Below, in pieces: positions 1-12,409 of a stretch of 64,000 nucleotides of DNA (position 1 is its first letter; each line of letters begins with the position of its first letter). The notes below the pieces were generated by a model. The model worked only from the letters and a program-made list of their open reading frames with translations, was not told where the DNA came from and did no database searches. The stretch is from Dendrobium chrysotoxum. Lineage: Eukaryota > Streptophyta > Magnoliopsida > Asparagales > Orchidaceae. The DNA is taken from contig CM034309.1 in assembly GCA_019925795.1 (NCBI GenBank), forward strand, positions 24,608,729 through 24,672,728, read 5' to 3'. The position numbers and the translations under genes are program-made.

Positions 1-460
1 TCGTTAGATTCGACTCGTTGAGCTGCTCAATTCAACTATAAATATGTTATATTTGGATATCATTTGGTCATCTACTTAATGATTTAAAGCTTTTAAATAT
101 ATAAAAAGGGTTGGTTGGCTATGTATACCACGCACATCTTTTAATTGATGGGCGCTGTATGGTTATCAAGACATGGCCGACATAATTTATGGATTGTTTA
201 GGGTTGGCTTGCTCAGCCAACCCTCTTTTAAAAAAAAAAAAAGCTTTCAAATATATTTTGGTTTTTTGATTTGGGCCAATTTGGGCTCGGATTGGACCGA
301 ATCTGGTGTCGTTGGGTTCGTCTTCTTAAGATGTTTAATTTGATTATAAGTTTGTTGAAATTTGAATTTGGATGGTCCCGAACTTAATTTTAGAAATTTT
401 CAATTCAGATTTGCATGAAAAGATTCACACCCGATCAAGACGATTTTTGATGATGTATCA
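1..460 (-). repeat. Partial LTR, family B (U3 end), cut by the window edge
   Basis: On the minus strand this begins TGATACATCATC at position 460 and runs off the window at position 1. It aligns by eye with the minus-strand LTR at 59350-61219 (compare 1-70 with 60911-60980) and, inverted, with the LTRs at 31260 and 61393. Only the upstream part of the LTR is present. Confidence 0.7.
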
Positions 461-645
461 ATTATGAATTAGATATATTTAAGTGAAAGATTAAAGATAT
501 TTAAGCTCATCTTGATGTGAATTGCTTCAGGATATCATTTTGCAATTTTTTCTGATGAACAATACATTAATGTTTGAATTGAGAAGCCGAATCTCTTCCA
601 ATCCTCATCTGTGGATGGCTCGACTACTCATTGGCCTGAGTTTAT

Positions 646-721
646 GGCTTCATTTGGGACAGGTAATTTTTATACTAAAATTTTGTTTTAAGAAGCAATA
701 AAAAGCCGTCCTAAATAAAGC
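646..721. mobile_element. Tourist-like MITE, short copy
   Basis: Terminal inverted repeats GGCTTCATTTGGGAC and, inverted, GTCCTAAATAAAGC enclose a short AT-rich core with the family's AAGAAGCAATAAAAAG motif. It belongs to the MITE family seen at least a dozen more times in the window. Confidence 0.6.
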
Positions 722-1204
722 ATAAATAAGTTTGTCTCATATATATTTTTTTATATCCAAAATATTTAAATTCTTTTTTTTTAATCATTATGGCTCAAAT
801 TATATTCACTTGTAGACTTGGGAGCCCTTTTGTGACTCAAAACGCCGTGATTTAGGGATGGATAGCTTAGTAGTGTTTAGACTACAAGTCATCCTCTATT
901 ATTACCGTCAGATAATTAGCGGACGGTCAAAAGCGAGCATGCCCAATTTTTGAAACAGGTGGCAGAGTGGATTCTACGCTGTGGATCGCACCAATTTCAA
1001 GGTTATTAAAACAAAAATTCAACTGATTAGGAAGTCAAAAGCCTTAAAATTAGGAAGTCGGTAACAAGACGGGTTTGTCGTGGACCAAGCGGTCAAATCT
1101 CCATGTTGACTTCGTGGATCATTTTATTGTGAATAAATTTGGATATAATTAAATGAGTTAAATAGATTTTTTTTTTCTTATGATTATGATTTTATTGGTA
1201 TGAT

Positions 1205-1800
1205 GCCTGATAATAGTTATACAAGGGGTTGTTTAGTTGGAAGAAAAGTGAATACATTGCATTTCTAATGCATGGGTTTTAAATTTCTCGGTGTTTGGTT
1301 GGATGAAAAGTAAATTCAAAATATAATAAAATAAATGCAGTGTTTTCTATTCTAATTCATTTTTTAGGCAAAGCGTTCTCACCCGTTTTGGCCGAGAACG
1401 GTTTACACCAGTCCCTCGCTTGCCTGAACTGCCGACGGCCATTGTCCCTACCCACCATCGACTACCACCACCATCGCCATTGCCAGCCATCGCCCGTTGC
1501 CCACTGTCGGCCTCCTCCACCACAACCAGTCACCCCCCACCAAAGGCCGCCGTCACTACCATCGGCCGCCGCCCTCCACTGCTTGCTGCATGCCACCACC
1601 ATTAACCCAGCCGGCGGTAGCCGCTCACCACTGCAAGCCACCGCCACCATCGTCGGTCGCCGACCCTCAACTGCCACCCACCACTGCCGGACACCCCGCT
1701 TGCCATCCCGGACACAACCTTTTCATACTTTACATTGCATTCACTTTACTTCAAAATAAAAAAAATAAAAAAATATTTCTTATCCAAATAACACCAAAGT
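1205..1800. mobile_element. Non-autonomous DNA element with C-rich core
   Basis: AT-rich ends (GGGGTTGTTTAGTTGG on the left; right end, read inverted, close to GGTGTTATTTGGATAAG) enclose a C-rich core at 1385-1715. The core gives long open frames in several registers made of Pro, His, Thr and Ala, which is the signature of low-complexity DNA and not of a protein. A related copy lies at 21843-22430. The superfamily is not clear, and no target duplication was confirmed. Confidence 0.4.
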
Positions 1801-2428
1801 AATTTTTTTTACATCGTATTTATTTTTTCAATTATAAATTTTCACAACATTAAGTTCGCCATGAATAATTGTTATGACTTATGACAACTCATGCTTTTAC
1901 CCAAAATATCTCCGCATTTATAGCATAATAATGTTTTTTAATAGTATAATAATGTGAAGAATATAATATTTGTGAATTAGGGTTTCGTGAATAAGAAATC
2001 ACACGAGTATTATATTAATTAAATATGTATTTAGTACCTCTCATATTGGGGATTCACATCACTTTAGAGACTTCACCCAGGTTTATGATTTGTATGGTTC
2101 ATTAAATCTCAAGGTTGACGCATATCCATCTGCTTTAAATTTCCTTCTCAATATGTAGACAATATGTACATAAGGGCTATTTTGAGGGTTCAAAGCACCA
2201 AAAACTTGTCTGGCATGTGCCATATGCATGTCAGGCAGGTGTTCTATCATGAATAATGTGTTGGATACGACATATTTTGACATTATAGTGTGCTCTTAAT
2301 CTTTTGTGATTACTTCAAGTTTATCATTCCCGATAATTATCAATGCTTCCATAAATTATTATTGGGTACTTTCATTACAATGATTTATCTTATATGAATC
2401 TACTTTTTTACATTTCTCTGGTTCGCAC
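1801..2428. other. Intergenic, nothing recognised
   Basis: AT-rich sequence with no coding frame of note. A 66-codon minus frame at 2083-2283 resembles nothing recognised. Confidence 0.5.
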
Positions 2429-2431
2429 TTA

Positions 2432-2562
2432 GGCTTCGTTTGAGACAACTTCCGTACTGCTTTCTAAAACGACTTTCTAGTACAAAAAGATTCAAATTCA
2501 AGAAATTTTTGTACTAAAAAATTGTTTTAGAAAGCAAGAAGAAAGCCGTCTCAAACAAAGCC
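2432..2562. mobile_element. Tourist-like MITE
   Basis: Inverted termini GGCTTCGTTTGAGAC and GTCTCAAACAAAGCC are perfect over 13 of 15 bases. Direct TTA repeats flank it (2429-2431 and 2563-2565), the target duplication expected of PIF/Harbinger-derived Tourist elements. Confidence 0.8.
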
Positions 2563-2565
2563 TTA

Positions 2566-2693
2566 GGTTTCATTTTGGACTGTTTTCTTACTGCTTCTTA
2601 AAGCAACTTTTTAGTACATAATTTTTTGAATTAAAAATTTGTGACCTAAAAAACTGCTTTAGAAAGCAGTAAGAAAGTCATCCCAAATAAAGC
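2566..2693. mobile_element. Tourist-like MITE, tandem with the preceding copy
   Basis: Starts GGTTTCATTTTGGAC immediately after the TTA that closes the previous MITE, and ends ATCCCAAATAAAGC. The internal motif CTTACTGCTTCTTAAAGCA and its inverted partner are kept. The two copies share one target site. Confidence 0.75.
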
Positions 2694-2721
2694 TAATTTC
2701 ATTTTTATCCATCATCAAGTT

Positions 2722-2722
2722 A

Positions 2723-2753
<31 letters not shown>
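2722..2753. repeat. (ATT)n microsatellite
   Basis: Uninterrupted ATT trinucleotide run of about ten units. Confidence 0.95.
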
Positions 2754-2755
<2 letters not shown>

Positions 2756-3191
2756 AGTAAATATGATTTTCTAATTCATCATCTTATTAATATAGTATAT
2801 TTCTATTATTATTAGTAGGTTGGTTTTATCTAACTTCTAACTCTGCTAGATTCGTAACCAATTTCATTTGCGTGATAACGATTGATTTTGTTTTGTATGT
2901 AGAAGTTTAGATTCAGCTGCGTGAGGTTCCATTTTCCTCTACAACGATGTTGAGTGCTTTAAATAATTATAAATATAAAAAGTGGCTAAGGATTTTCCTA
3001 AGAAAGTTATTATATGTTAGAAAATTTAGCTTGATAACAATTAAAATTTCAAATCTTAAATTTTTATGAACATTCAACACATAGGGAGAACAAAAATAGA
3101 TAATGGGATTTTTACGTGGGAAATTTTCAAAATGATTTGTTAAATGAAAAAATTTTATTGAGCCTATTAATAAGCTGCATATTGAAATTAA

Positions 3192-3285
3192 GGCTTCGTT
3201 TGAGACAATTTTCTTACTGTTTCTTAAAGCAATTTTATAGTACAAAAATTCTTAAAGCAGTAAGAAAGCTGTCCCAAACTAAGCC
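3192..3285. mobile_element. Tourist-like MITE, shortened
   Basis: Ends GGCTTCGTTTGAGAC and GTCCCAAACTAAGCC, with TTAA-type flanks. The core has lost about 35 bp relative to the 130-bp copies. Confidence 0.7.
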
Positions 3286-3289
3286 TTAA

Positions 3290-3818
3290 AGCCAGATTTT
3301 AATTGAATGAACTACTAATTAAATAGGCATTGTAATGAGAATATAGAAAAGAATAACTAACATATAATCACGGATCAAATGAATTTATAATCGGGTTTTA
3401 AAAGAGTATATTATTAAGTTTTAATTGAGCTTCTTCGTGAGCTTTAAATAATACTATTTGATGATCATATATGAATTGAACTCCAAACTATTCAAATTTA
3501 TTTATTTATCAATGAAGTATTTATAAAAAGCATTCTAACTTATTTAATTTATTAATTAAATGATTATGAATGAACTCTAACTAAGCTGAAGGAGTATATT
3601 AATTCAATTGTGACCCTATTTATTAAAAAATGGTTTTCCTTTTATCATGGCAAGTTGGAAGAAGATATGCATTACCTTTCTCGAAATATATATATATATA
3701 TTCATTCTTTTTTTCTTTTCTTTTTAATCCTGTCAACAAGAGATGTAAATAAATAAATAAATAATGGATGCCATAAGAGACATTCACAAGTATAATTATA
3801 ATAAAATATTATGAATAT
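3290..3818. other. Intergenic, nothing recognised
   Basis: AT-rich sequence with short AT and AAAT runs (about 3687-3702 and 3745-3763). No gene seen. Confidence 0.5.
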
Positions 3819-5889
3819 CTACACTAGCAAAAAATACGATTTTTAGTAGCAGTTTTAGGGGTGGTATGAAAACCACTGCTAAAACCCTCATTTTGCACAA
3901 ATTTTAACCGCTACTAGTAGCACCGGTTTTAACCAGTGCAAATAACATTGGTTTTGGCCGTTGGTAAAGCTCCTATAGTAAGCCCTAATTCTTAATATTA
4001 CACGATTCGAACCCGCTCAGTTTTCTGCCTCGCCCTCTTCCTTTTCTTTCGCACATCCTTGGCTCCTTAGCCTTCAATTAGAGCGAACCACTGCCATCGA
4101 AGCCTAAAGAGTTGAGCTACTGTGACTCCTAGACTTCGATCGGAGTGAACCACTGTTGTCAGAGCCTAAAAGTTGGAGCTGCTGTCATAGGAGAGACACC
4201 AGTGCCATCGGATCCCTTAAGCATGTCCACTCGCACATCCACTCGCACATCCCGCTCGCGTCTAACTCTTCATCTCCTTGGCCGGTTTGTCCCCATCCTT
4301 GAGCTCACGCTCATGTGAACATGCTTGGCCTACTCCGAAATGCTTTTATCATCTAATTTTTGTTTTCTTCTGTTATTTAGATGACTAATGTTAGATTTGT
4401 AGCATAGTGCATATCCAACTTATATGCAATCAAATATAGGAAATTCACCAAATGATGGTAAAGCTTTTCCAAAGCAATTAGAAGATATAGGAGTAGAGTG
4501 GCATATTTCATTGACTATCATAATACTTCAAGCTGAAATTGAATGTAGTGGCTATTTCATTTATTTTTTGTATCTTAGAGAACTAAAAAACCTATAATTA
4601 CTAGAAGTCTTAGCAAGACATGAAGAAAAAGCTTTTCTAAGGGATCACAAATATAATTTCACCTAACTGGCAAGTATATACATGCTCATGGGTCATAAAA
4701 GACCAACCATGAATGGGGAAAGACTCAAGTGCATCATAAAAGGTATGTTGTGACAACTTGAGGGACTTTTATTGATTTGAAAAAGATAATTGTTATTATA
4801 TTATAGTATGTTGTAAAGTATGTTGTTATTATATTATAGTATGTTGAAAAAGACAATTTTTGTTTTCTACTTTTATAGTATGATGTAAAGCATAGCTTGA
4901 ATCTATAGAGATTCCAACAAAAATAGAAGTATCTAACAAATCTAACATAGCCATTAAAGTTACAAAAATGCTCTTTGGCATGCTTAAATTTGAAACTATT
5001 TATAACTAGCCCTATATGCCTAAAATAACTTGGTAATGCTTTTGATACTATTAAACTTATTTTGATGTTCTATAATGGTTTTACTAAGTGCATGCTTAGG
5101 TTTCTTTTCTTTATAGCAAATTATTGGATGTTATTCAAGGTTGATGTTGAATTGTATAAGGAAGCTCATTGATATAAGGTTTATATGAAGACTCAAAATG
5201 CTTCAAGCTAAAGTTCTAGTGCTCAGGTTATTTTTATACATAATAGGACTATCTTATTATTGAAATTTGCATTTGAATTACTATATCAAAATATACAAGT
5301 ACAACTATGTATGCAATGATCTATCGCCATTTCCCTTCGATAATAGAACTATCTTATTAGCTTTGAATATAGCTGAGGAGATATGACACAAGTAGAACAC
5401 CTTGAATTCAGGAAGATTTTAAAAATATGAATAAACTAGGAACCTCTCATAGAGAAACTAACAACCTCATGTACAGTAAAATAAAGATAATCAAAGATTG
5501 ACAGTACAAATAATGGCAATATAGGTTTCTAAATAATTCTCTTTTATATTCATGTATGCATTTTTGTTTATTTAAGATTATATTTATTTATTTTTCATTA
5601 GTTTTGATGTACAAGATAATGATCTAATTGGACAATATTTTTTTTTCATCAGAAGCTATTGGAAATTTCTTTTCCCAGTTTTGATGGATAAGAGTTGAAT
5701 ATCGAAACCTAAATATAGTTGTGATTATATTAAAGTTGTTCATAATTCTTTAGAATCTGTGACTTCAAGTCAAAGTTCAGCACAAAAAATTTTATGTCCA
5801 TGCAAATTATGCATTAACAAATATTTTTATTATATAAAAAATGTCAAGTTGCATTTACTCTCCAAAATTTTTTTTCCTGGATACATTGT

Positions 5890-7500
5890 TTGGAATTGAC
5901 ATGGAGAGGAACATACTTTTGTAAAACATCTAGTACTACTTGTAAAATTAACAAAGTACAAATTCAAGCTGAGCAACCCAGAATAAATGATATAGAAGAA
6001 TTGTTAAGGGATACATTCAGCTTAGGCAATGCCAAAGATGATGAACATAATGAGATCAAAATAGATCTGCCAAATGATGAACATAATGAGATCAAAATAG
6101 ATCTGCCAAATGATGATGCCGAGAAATTTGGTAATTTATTATTGGAAGTAGGAGCAGAACTATACATTGGTTGTAAGTCATTCACGAAGTTATCATTCAT
6201 CTTATATTTATTTCGCCTAAAGTGTTTACACTCTTGGTCCACAAGATCTTTTGAATAATTGCTTGAGTTATTAATTGTAGCTTTCCCTGATGGTTCATTG
6301 CTACTTATGAATATATACGAATTGAAGAAGATAATGAAAGTGTTTGATCTTGGATATACAAAGACAAATGCATGTCAAAATGATTGTTGCCTATTTTGGA
6401 AAGATAAATCTAATCAAGAGATATGCCATATTTGTGGTTCTTCACGATGGGGATGCGCTAAAAAGACTCTCGCTACTTGAAAGAAAAAGTAAAGGAAGTC
6501 TACTAAAGTTGTTCGATACTTCCCATTGATTCCTAGGCTTCAAGGATTATTTACAATATAAAAGTCTACTTAAGAGATGATTTGGCATGCCAAACAAAGA
6601 AATACATATGGGTTGTTACGACATCCAGCTGATGGAGAAGCCTGGAAATCCTTTGACTCTAGATACCATGATTTTGGTTCAGACCCATTAGCAAGTGATG
6701 GTTTTAATCCATTTAAGATTATGAGTAGTATATACAATATTTGGCCTATACTTTTGGTTCCATACAACATGCCTGTATAGATTACAATGAAACAAACGTC
6801 TTTCATTCTGACTATTATTATACCAAGCGAGAAAAGTCCAAGAAATAATATTGATGTTTATCTCTAACCGCTAATAATTGAGTTGTATGAATTATGGCAT
6901 GGAGTGAGAACCTATGATGCAGCCTACGGACAATCATTTAACTTACGCGCTGCATTAATATGGATGATCAATGATTTCAGGCTTATGGTATACTTTCTGG
7001 TTGGAGCACAAGGTAGATTTTCTTGTCCTTACTGTGCTGAAAACACATAGTCTTTATGATTATATAGAGGGAAGAAATTCTCATATATAGGTCATCGTCG
7101 TTAACTACCAGAGAACCACTTATTTCATCGATAGAAATAATACTTTGATAACACAAGGGATATCCATTAAGCACCTAAAAGGATTACTGGTTGTAGTTAC
7201 ATTTTATAACAATTATAGAATGTTCAGTTTCCTTTGTGCAGATCCAAAAGCTTAAAAAGAGGGTGCATTGTAAAACTAACTGAACATCAAATTTGAAAGA
7301 AAAAAAAATCAATTTTCTTTATGCCACCTTAATGGGATTATAATTTACTAGCACACAATCTTAATGTCTTGCATTTTGAAAAAAAAAGTGATAATATTAT
7401 TGGCACATTATTTGATGTTGAGAAATCTAAAGATAACTTACAAGCACGACAAGATTTGATTGACATTGAAAATGATATAAATTTAAATGTGTAATTGTAA
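5890..7500 (+). pseudogene. TNP2-type transposase pseudogene (CACTA)
   Basis: TNP2 is the DDE transposase that cuts CACTA elements at their ends. Family blocks can be read in order, across frames and stops: a CKSFTKLSFIL block near 6172, the LLELLIVAFPDG block near 6259, a DLGYTKTNACQNDCCLFWKD block with paired cysteines near 6345, CHICGSSRWGCAKK near 6425, RHPADGEAWKSFDSRYHDF near 6620, LASDGFNPF near 6690, and SIYNIWPILLVPYNMP near 6730. A frame resembling the downstream IDVYLQPLIIELYELW block starts near 6850. The frame is stopped at 6256-6258 and again repeatedly after 6478, so it cannot give a full protein. A 36-bp segment (about 6040-6111) is duplicated in tandem, repeating DEHNEIKIDLPN. 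Confidence 0.85.
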
Positions 7501-7699
7501 AACTAGTATTTTTTTTCCAACTTACCTTATTATTATAGATTTTTTTGTACTCTATTAAGGACATATTGCAATTATGAAAATTTAATAAGATGCACAAAGA
7601 TGAAACCTGGTCATCTGAAGATGCTATGTAGCGATGGGTACATATATATAGTGATTATAAATTATTATTTATAATCAGTTCATCAGCAGTTTTAATTAT

Positions 7700-7985
7700 A
7701 TTTAATTGTAATGTAGATACAAGTATGTGATCTTTTTATTGAGGAATGGCTCACATATGAAGATGGAAATATTGAAGCTAATGAGAGAGTCTTTAATTTA
7801 GTTATGAAACTATAACATTTAGGCCAAGTTCGAACCCAAGGGTTTGGTGTCACACCAACCCAATACTTTTTTGAAAGTACAAATGAAGCAGGTGGTGGTA
7901 GCGATAGCAATTTTGCTCAAATAGCAAGTCTTAGAGAGGAGTTCAACTCATTTTGAGCTGAAATGAGATGGTTTAAGCAACAATT
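7700..7985 (+). pseudogene. Transposase-24-like fragment (CACTA second ORF)
   Basis: Plus-strand reading gives a block ending with a GFGVTPTQYFFES motif and a Gln/Phe-rich tail, like the C-terminal part of the plant Transposase_24 (PTTA/En/Spm) family commonly encoded next to TNP2. There are internal stops (for example near 7813 and 7955). Its position between the TNP2 remnant and the right CACTA end fits. Confidence 0.5.
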
Positions 7986-9016
7986 CTAGATGAATCAATC
8001 ACCCCTAGGAGGCTGAGAAATGGTACGAAAAAAATAATTTTATAATTTTAATGTAAATTATTTGATTATTAGTTTCTCATTATCTTCATATTATTTACAG
8101 GGTGGAAATAATAATTCATCTAATGTCTGACATTCTACTGGGAACTTAAGTTTATTCTTCTGATAAGTTTAAATATTTCTTGTGATGTTTCTAGTTGTAT
8201 GGATGTTTTTTATATTTTGGAAGTTAAGTTGTTATGATTTTGAACTCTAGTGGTTCTTGTGATGTTCGTGCTTGTATTGATGTTTTTATAGTTTGCAAGT
8301 TAATGTTATTTGACTGTTCCTTTCTTTATAGCTGTGTTTAGTTCACTACTTGTTGGCCTTCGATTTTATTTTTCTTACTGCCATGTGATGAATCGTCAAA
8401 GGAAAGAGAAGTAATAATGCTTTTGGATTGCAGTGGTGTGTCACTCACTAGCATAGCTATGACGACTTGTCCAAGTACTTTAGCTTATATGATCAAATTA
8501 TTATAGCATATGTTTAGTCTTGTATAGTAGAGTATTTGCTTAGTCTTATTAGGAAATATTGGTCATGTTTTGCCATTTAATTTGATTACAAAAGCTTAAA
8601 TTTATGATATTTTGTTAACTCTTATGGTATCAAGATCAATCATGCATGGCCAAAATATGTGGGCCATTGTGGTGCTTATTGAATGAGGTATATGTTATAG
8701 AGTAATGAATTTTGATTTTTTTTTTAAATTTTATACATTTGTGGCTGTTTTAACGCCACACTACAACATAATTGTGGCAGTTAAAACCGCTACAATTCTG
8801 TGGGCCGGATTTAATTGAGCCAAATATGGCGATTATGACCGTTGTAGTTTTCTTATATTGTGATGGTAAAACTATTGCAGATTGTTGTTGCAGTGCATTG
8901 CTATCATAGCGAGCGTGCAATGGTTTTAAAATAGCTGCAATAAATTTTGTGGGGTTAAAACCATGAGGAAAGGTCTTAATTTGTGCTGCGATAGCCCTAT
9001 TTTTTGGTAGTAGCTA

Positions 9017-10750
9017 ATACTTTACTTGTAATATCTAATAATTCAGTTATATTTTCTAATAATTTAATTTTATTGAAGGATGAAGGTACATAAAATTAAT
9101 GACATGTATCATAAAAAAAAGCCTCATCTTAATATAAAATATCTTAGAATATCTTGACCTAATTTTTTTCATTGCCTTTAGGGATGAAATAAAGATAAAC
9201 ATAAATGTTTTCTTTTGTTAAATTTCTATATACTCTCTAATCTTTTTCCTTTTAAAATTTATCAATTAATTAGTTTATGACTGTTGATTTTGTGTGCAAT
9301 TTATATCCAATTACAATCTACATGCTAAGTTATCATTGCTTTTAATTCACAATTATAATTTAAATTATTTTAGGTTGCTATATATCTTAAATTGATAAAT
9401 TAAAATTATATTAGTTAATCTATGTGCATAGCATATGCTATAAGTATTTTTTTTCTTTAGCCTTAATGATGAAATAAAATGTATGATGAAAAAAAAAGTT
9501 AGGCTATACTAATATAATTTGCCTAAACGTTAATAGATTTATTTTGAGATTAGTATTACATATAAAAAAATTATATTGCACTAATCTCAAAGCAAATACA
9601 AATAATTTTAAAGCCTATCACGATTCAAACTACATCAAAATATTCTAACATAATTATTATTTTTTTAAAAATGAAAATTGGTATTACTTCTTGTGAATCT
9701 GTATAAATATTTTTCTAAGTTAGGATCATCTAGTTGGTTTTAAATTATTTTTTATTTTAATTAACACAAATTTCATAGTTAATTATATTTATTCTTTGAC
9801 ATACAAAATCATAACTTATACAAAGATGAAAGAGCATCATATAGATTGTCTGATTGGGGTATGATTAGTAAGGAACAAACCAACAACAATATGATGAAGT
9901 TGGTGATTGTGATATTTTTGTACTAATCATGCTGCTCATTTTTTATTAAAATACTCTCTCCAATCATTTGAGAGGTTGGTTGTTGTTTTCAATGCCACTC
10001 AATTTTTTTGTTTTTTTTAAAGCTTTTCCTTACACCTTTTAGAAGATTGGAGACTCCTTTGGAATCTTCTTTACTGGCCTTTTTACTGTTGTAATTTGAC
10101 ATATTAGAGTTTTTATTCAATAAAATATATAAAACAAATATCATTTTATTGTATGAGCAATTTATTTTGTTAGGTATCGATATTGGTGATACTATGCATC
10201 ATTATTGAAGGTGATATTATTAGAATCATTCGAGATGAGCTATAATAGAGGCAAAAGTTAACATAATTGTAATAAACTTCAGAGAGAAAAAAGACTGCTC
10301 GTTGGAAGCTGAGATAGAACTTCAAAGAGTGCAGAAGATCACTTCAAAAGATCTCTAGTGATGTTGATGTAGAGTTCGTTGACACTATAAAGATCACGTA
10401 ATTTTATATATGGCTTTGAAATCAGGCAACTTATTTATCAATTCTTTGAATGTATATTTTTTCATGTAATATATAAGCTTGACTGATATTTATAATCAAG
10501 TTGTTAGAAGTGTTGATGATGATTGTGAACTTTCAATTTTTGTATTAGAGTGATTTATACTTTTGAGAACTTGCTAGAAATCTCGCATGTCCCGATAAAT
10601 CTTTGGCTCAACAACAATAAGGCATTGTCCCGAGATAGAATACAGGAGTTTCGGTCTTTTACATATTTATATGAATAAATATAATTAGCATTTTGAAACT
10701 TATAATTTCTAAAGTTTTTAGATTAATAATGATATCTATATTAAAAGATA
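9017..10750. other. Intergenic, nothing firmly recognised
   Basis: AT-rich. 9960-10130 resembles the tail of a processed or retroposed transcript (TTGTAATTTGACATATTAG followed by AATAAA-type signal), but no coding part was recognised upstream. Confidence 0.4.
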
Positions 10751-10762
10751 GTAATTTTCTTT

Positions 10763-10787
10763 TATATATATATATATATATATATAT
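10763..10787. repeat. (AT)n microsatellite
   Basis: Pure AT dinucleotide run. Confidence 0.9.
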
Positions 10788-11260
10788 GAATAAAACTTGT
10801 GTAGCTTATGAGGCTTACACCTTATAAAATTTTTAGATAAGTAAAATATATATACTTTATAAGTCTTATGCCTTCTCAAATTTTTAAATGAATAAAAAAC
10901 ATGAATCCTAGGCTTGTGGTTTTTAAGATTAAAAAAATATATATATCTTCTCAGATATATGCTTTTTGAGATTCTTAAAAGGAATTTGTATCTTCTGAGG
11001 CTTATTTATTTTGAGATTTTTAGAAAAACGATTTACACTTTGAGGCTTATTTTCTTTTTTGGGATATTTTTAGGTCAATTCAGACAAACTCACATATACA
11101 TTACATAGGCAAACTTCGAATCCAAAACCTTTTAGTTGATAACCAAGGCTCTCAATCAACAAATGGAGGTGAGCTACATATTTTGAGACTTATACATTCT
11201 AAAGTTTATGAAAAGAACATGTACTTTTTGAGGCTTATAACTTCTCATATTTTGATATAA
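10785..11260. repeat. Degenerate tandem repeat, about 60-bp unit
   Basis: The phrase GAGGCTTAT, or close variants, followed 15-25 bases later by GAGATTTTTA recurs about seven times, with AT-rich spacers of uneven length. A SINE-like copy interrupts it near 11070-11180. Confidence 0.5.
11070..11180 (-). mobile_element. SINE-like, tRNA-derived copy
   Basis: Read on the minus strand it starts near TAGCTCACCTCC (box A-like) and continues to GGATTCGAAGTT (box B-like), followed by a tail shared with the copy at 30040-30160. It is too diverged to be a tRNA gene. Confidence 0.4.
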
Positions 11261-12400
11261 GTGAAGTCATATCAATGACTTACTGTTTTGGAGCCTTTGT
11301 AGTGATGACTCTAGCTGCTACTAACTTCCTATTGAGGCTTTCTTATATGCTTGCCTTCTAAAAGTTCATTGTGGAGACTTTATTTGCCACGAAATCTTAT
11401 GGGGTATTGTAAGATGCAATGTTATTTTTATATAAAAAAATGATTAATAACTAACGTGGGATACATGATAGTTTAAATAAAAAATTATTTAACAAAGATA
11501 GATCTTCAGTTACCACTAGAAGATAAAAAATGTATTTTAACAAAAATATAAATTCTTCTAAAAATTTTAATGAAACAAAGAGCATTATCTAGTAAGATTA
11601 TAGAAAAAGACCATAGGGCTTAGCCATATTGAAAAGATTCACTATACCAGTAAGATTATAGAAGTTCGCTCTTTTTTCTCAATTAGAGAAGATGAGATTA
11701 TAAAGTTGGGAATACTTGCTTGGTCTCCGGTGCTTGTAGAAGAGAGTAATGATAGTGGTCAAGAGAAAGCGATCAAAAATAATGGTCGGATGATGGCTGC
11801 TGGTAGAAGAAAATTAGGTGATGATAGTTGAGCAATGATGATTGAGTAATAGTGGTTCGACGACCATGCTCGGACAATGGTCAGATAAATATAGTTGAAC
11901 AACGATGGCTATTGCTAGTAATTATCATCATTGGATATCAAGAATGTCTCTAGAGTTCTTCAGATCTCTAATTTTTTTTCTTTCAAGTCAATACCCACTT
12001 CATGAAGAGAATGAAGCTCTACTCATAATTTTTTTTTGGAATAATATTTTAATAATTTTAGTAAAAATATCTAAAGCATACCATCAGATTATCGGTGTTG
12101 ATTCTCTTAATTATATATTATTATTACAACATTTAAGTGTCACAATGATCTTGGAAGTGAAAGATCTTGAGCTTGTTGAATTCTCTTAATTATGAATCAT
12201 TTTTGGAATATTTGTAAGGACTTTAAGGTATACCATTGTTAGTTCTAGGGCATCTTTGGATGAGGAGGGAAGGATGGTGGTGGAGACTATTAGTGAGAGC
12301 TCTCGGATCTAAGTTTTCCTTCTCCTTCTATCCTCTTAATTTAACCTTTACTTGACATTTAGAATGATTTCCCTTTCTATTTCATATTCTAAACCTCCTT
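11261..12400. other. Intergenic, nothing recognised
   Basis: AT-rich. The 94-codon plus frame at 11905-12189 has no recognisable motif and lies in otherwise degenerate DNA. Confidence 0.4.
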
Positions 12401-12409
12401 TCTAGGGGT

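Larger units (their letters stand above)
3822..9013 (+). mobile_element. CACTA (En/Spm) DNA transposon, decayed
   Basis: The left end begins CACTAGCAAAAAATACG. The right end reads, inverted, CTACTACCAAAAAATAGG. CTA flanks both ends (3819-3821 and 9014-9016), which matches the 3-bp target duplication of CACTA elements. Subterminal regions (3840-3990 and 8740-9005) are filled with short repeats around GCTACTA and GGTTTTAACC, as expected for transposase-binding arrays. Inside lies a broken TNP2-type transposase. The 3' terminus is TAGTAG where TAGTG is usual, so it carries a one-base change. Confidence 0.85.

Noticed and set aside
1340..1802. Overlapping open frames of up to 139 codons on both strands
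   Set aside because: All frames are open at once because the DNA is C-rich and lacks stop-forming words. The residues are Pro/His/Thr/Ser only and no domain is seen.
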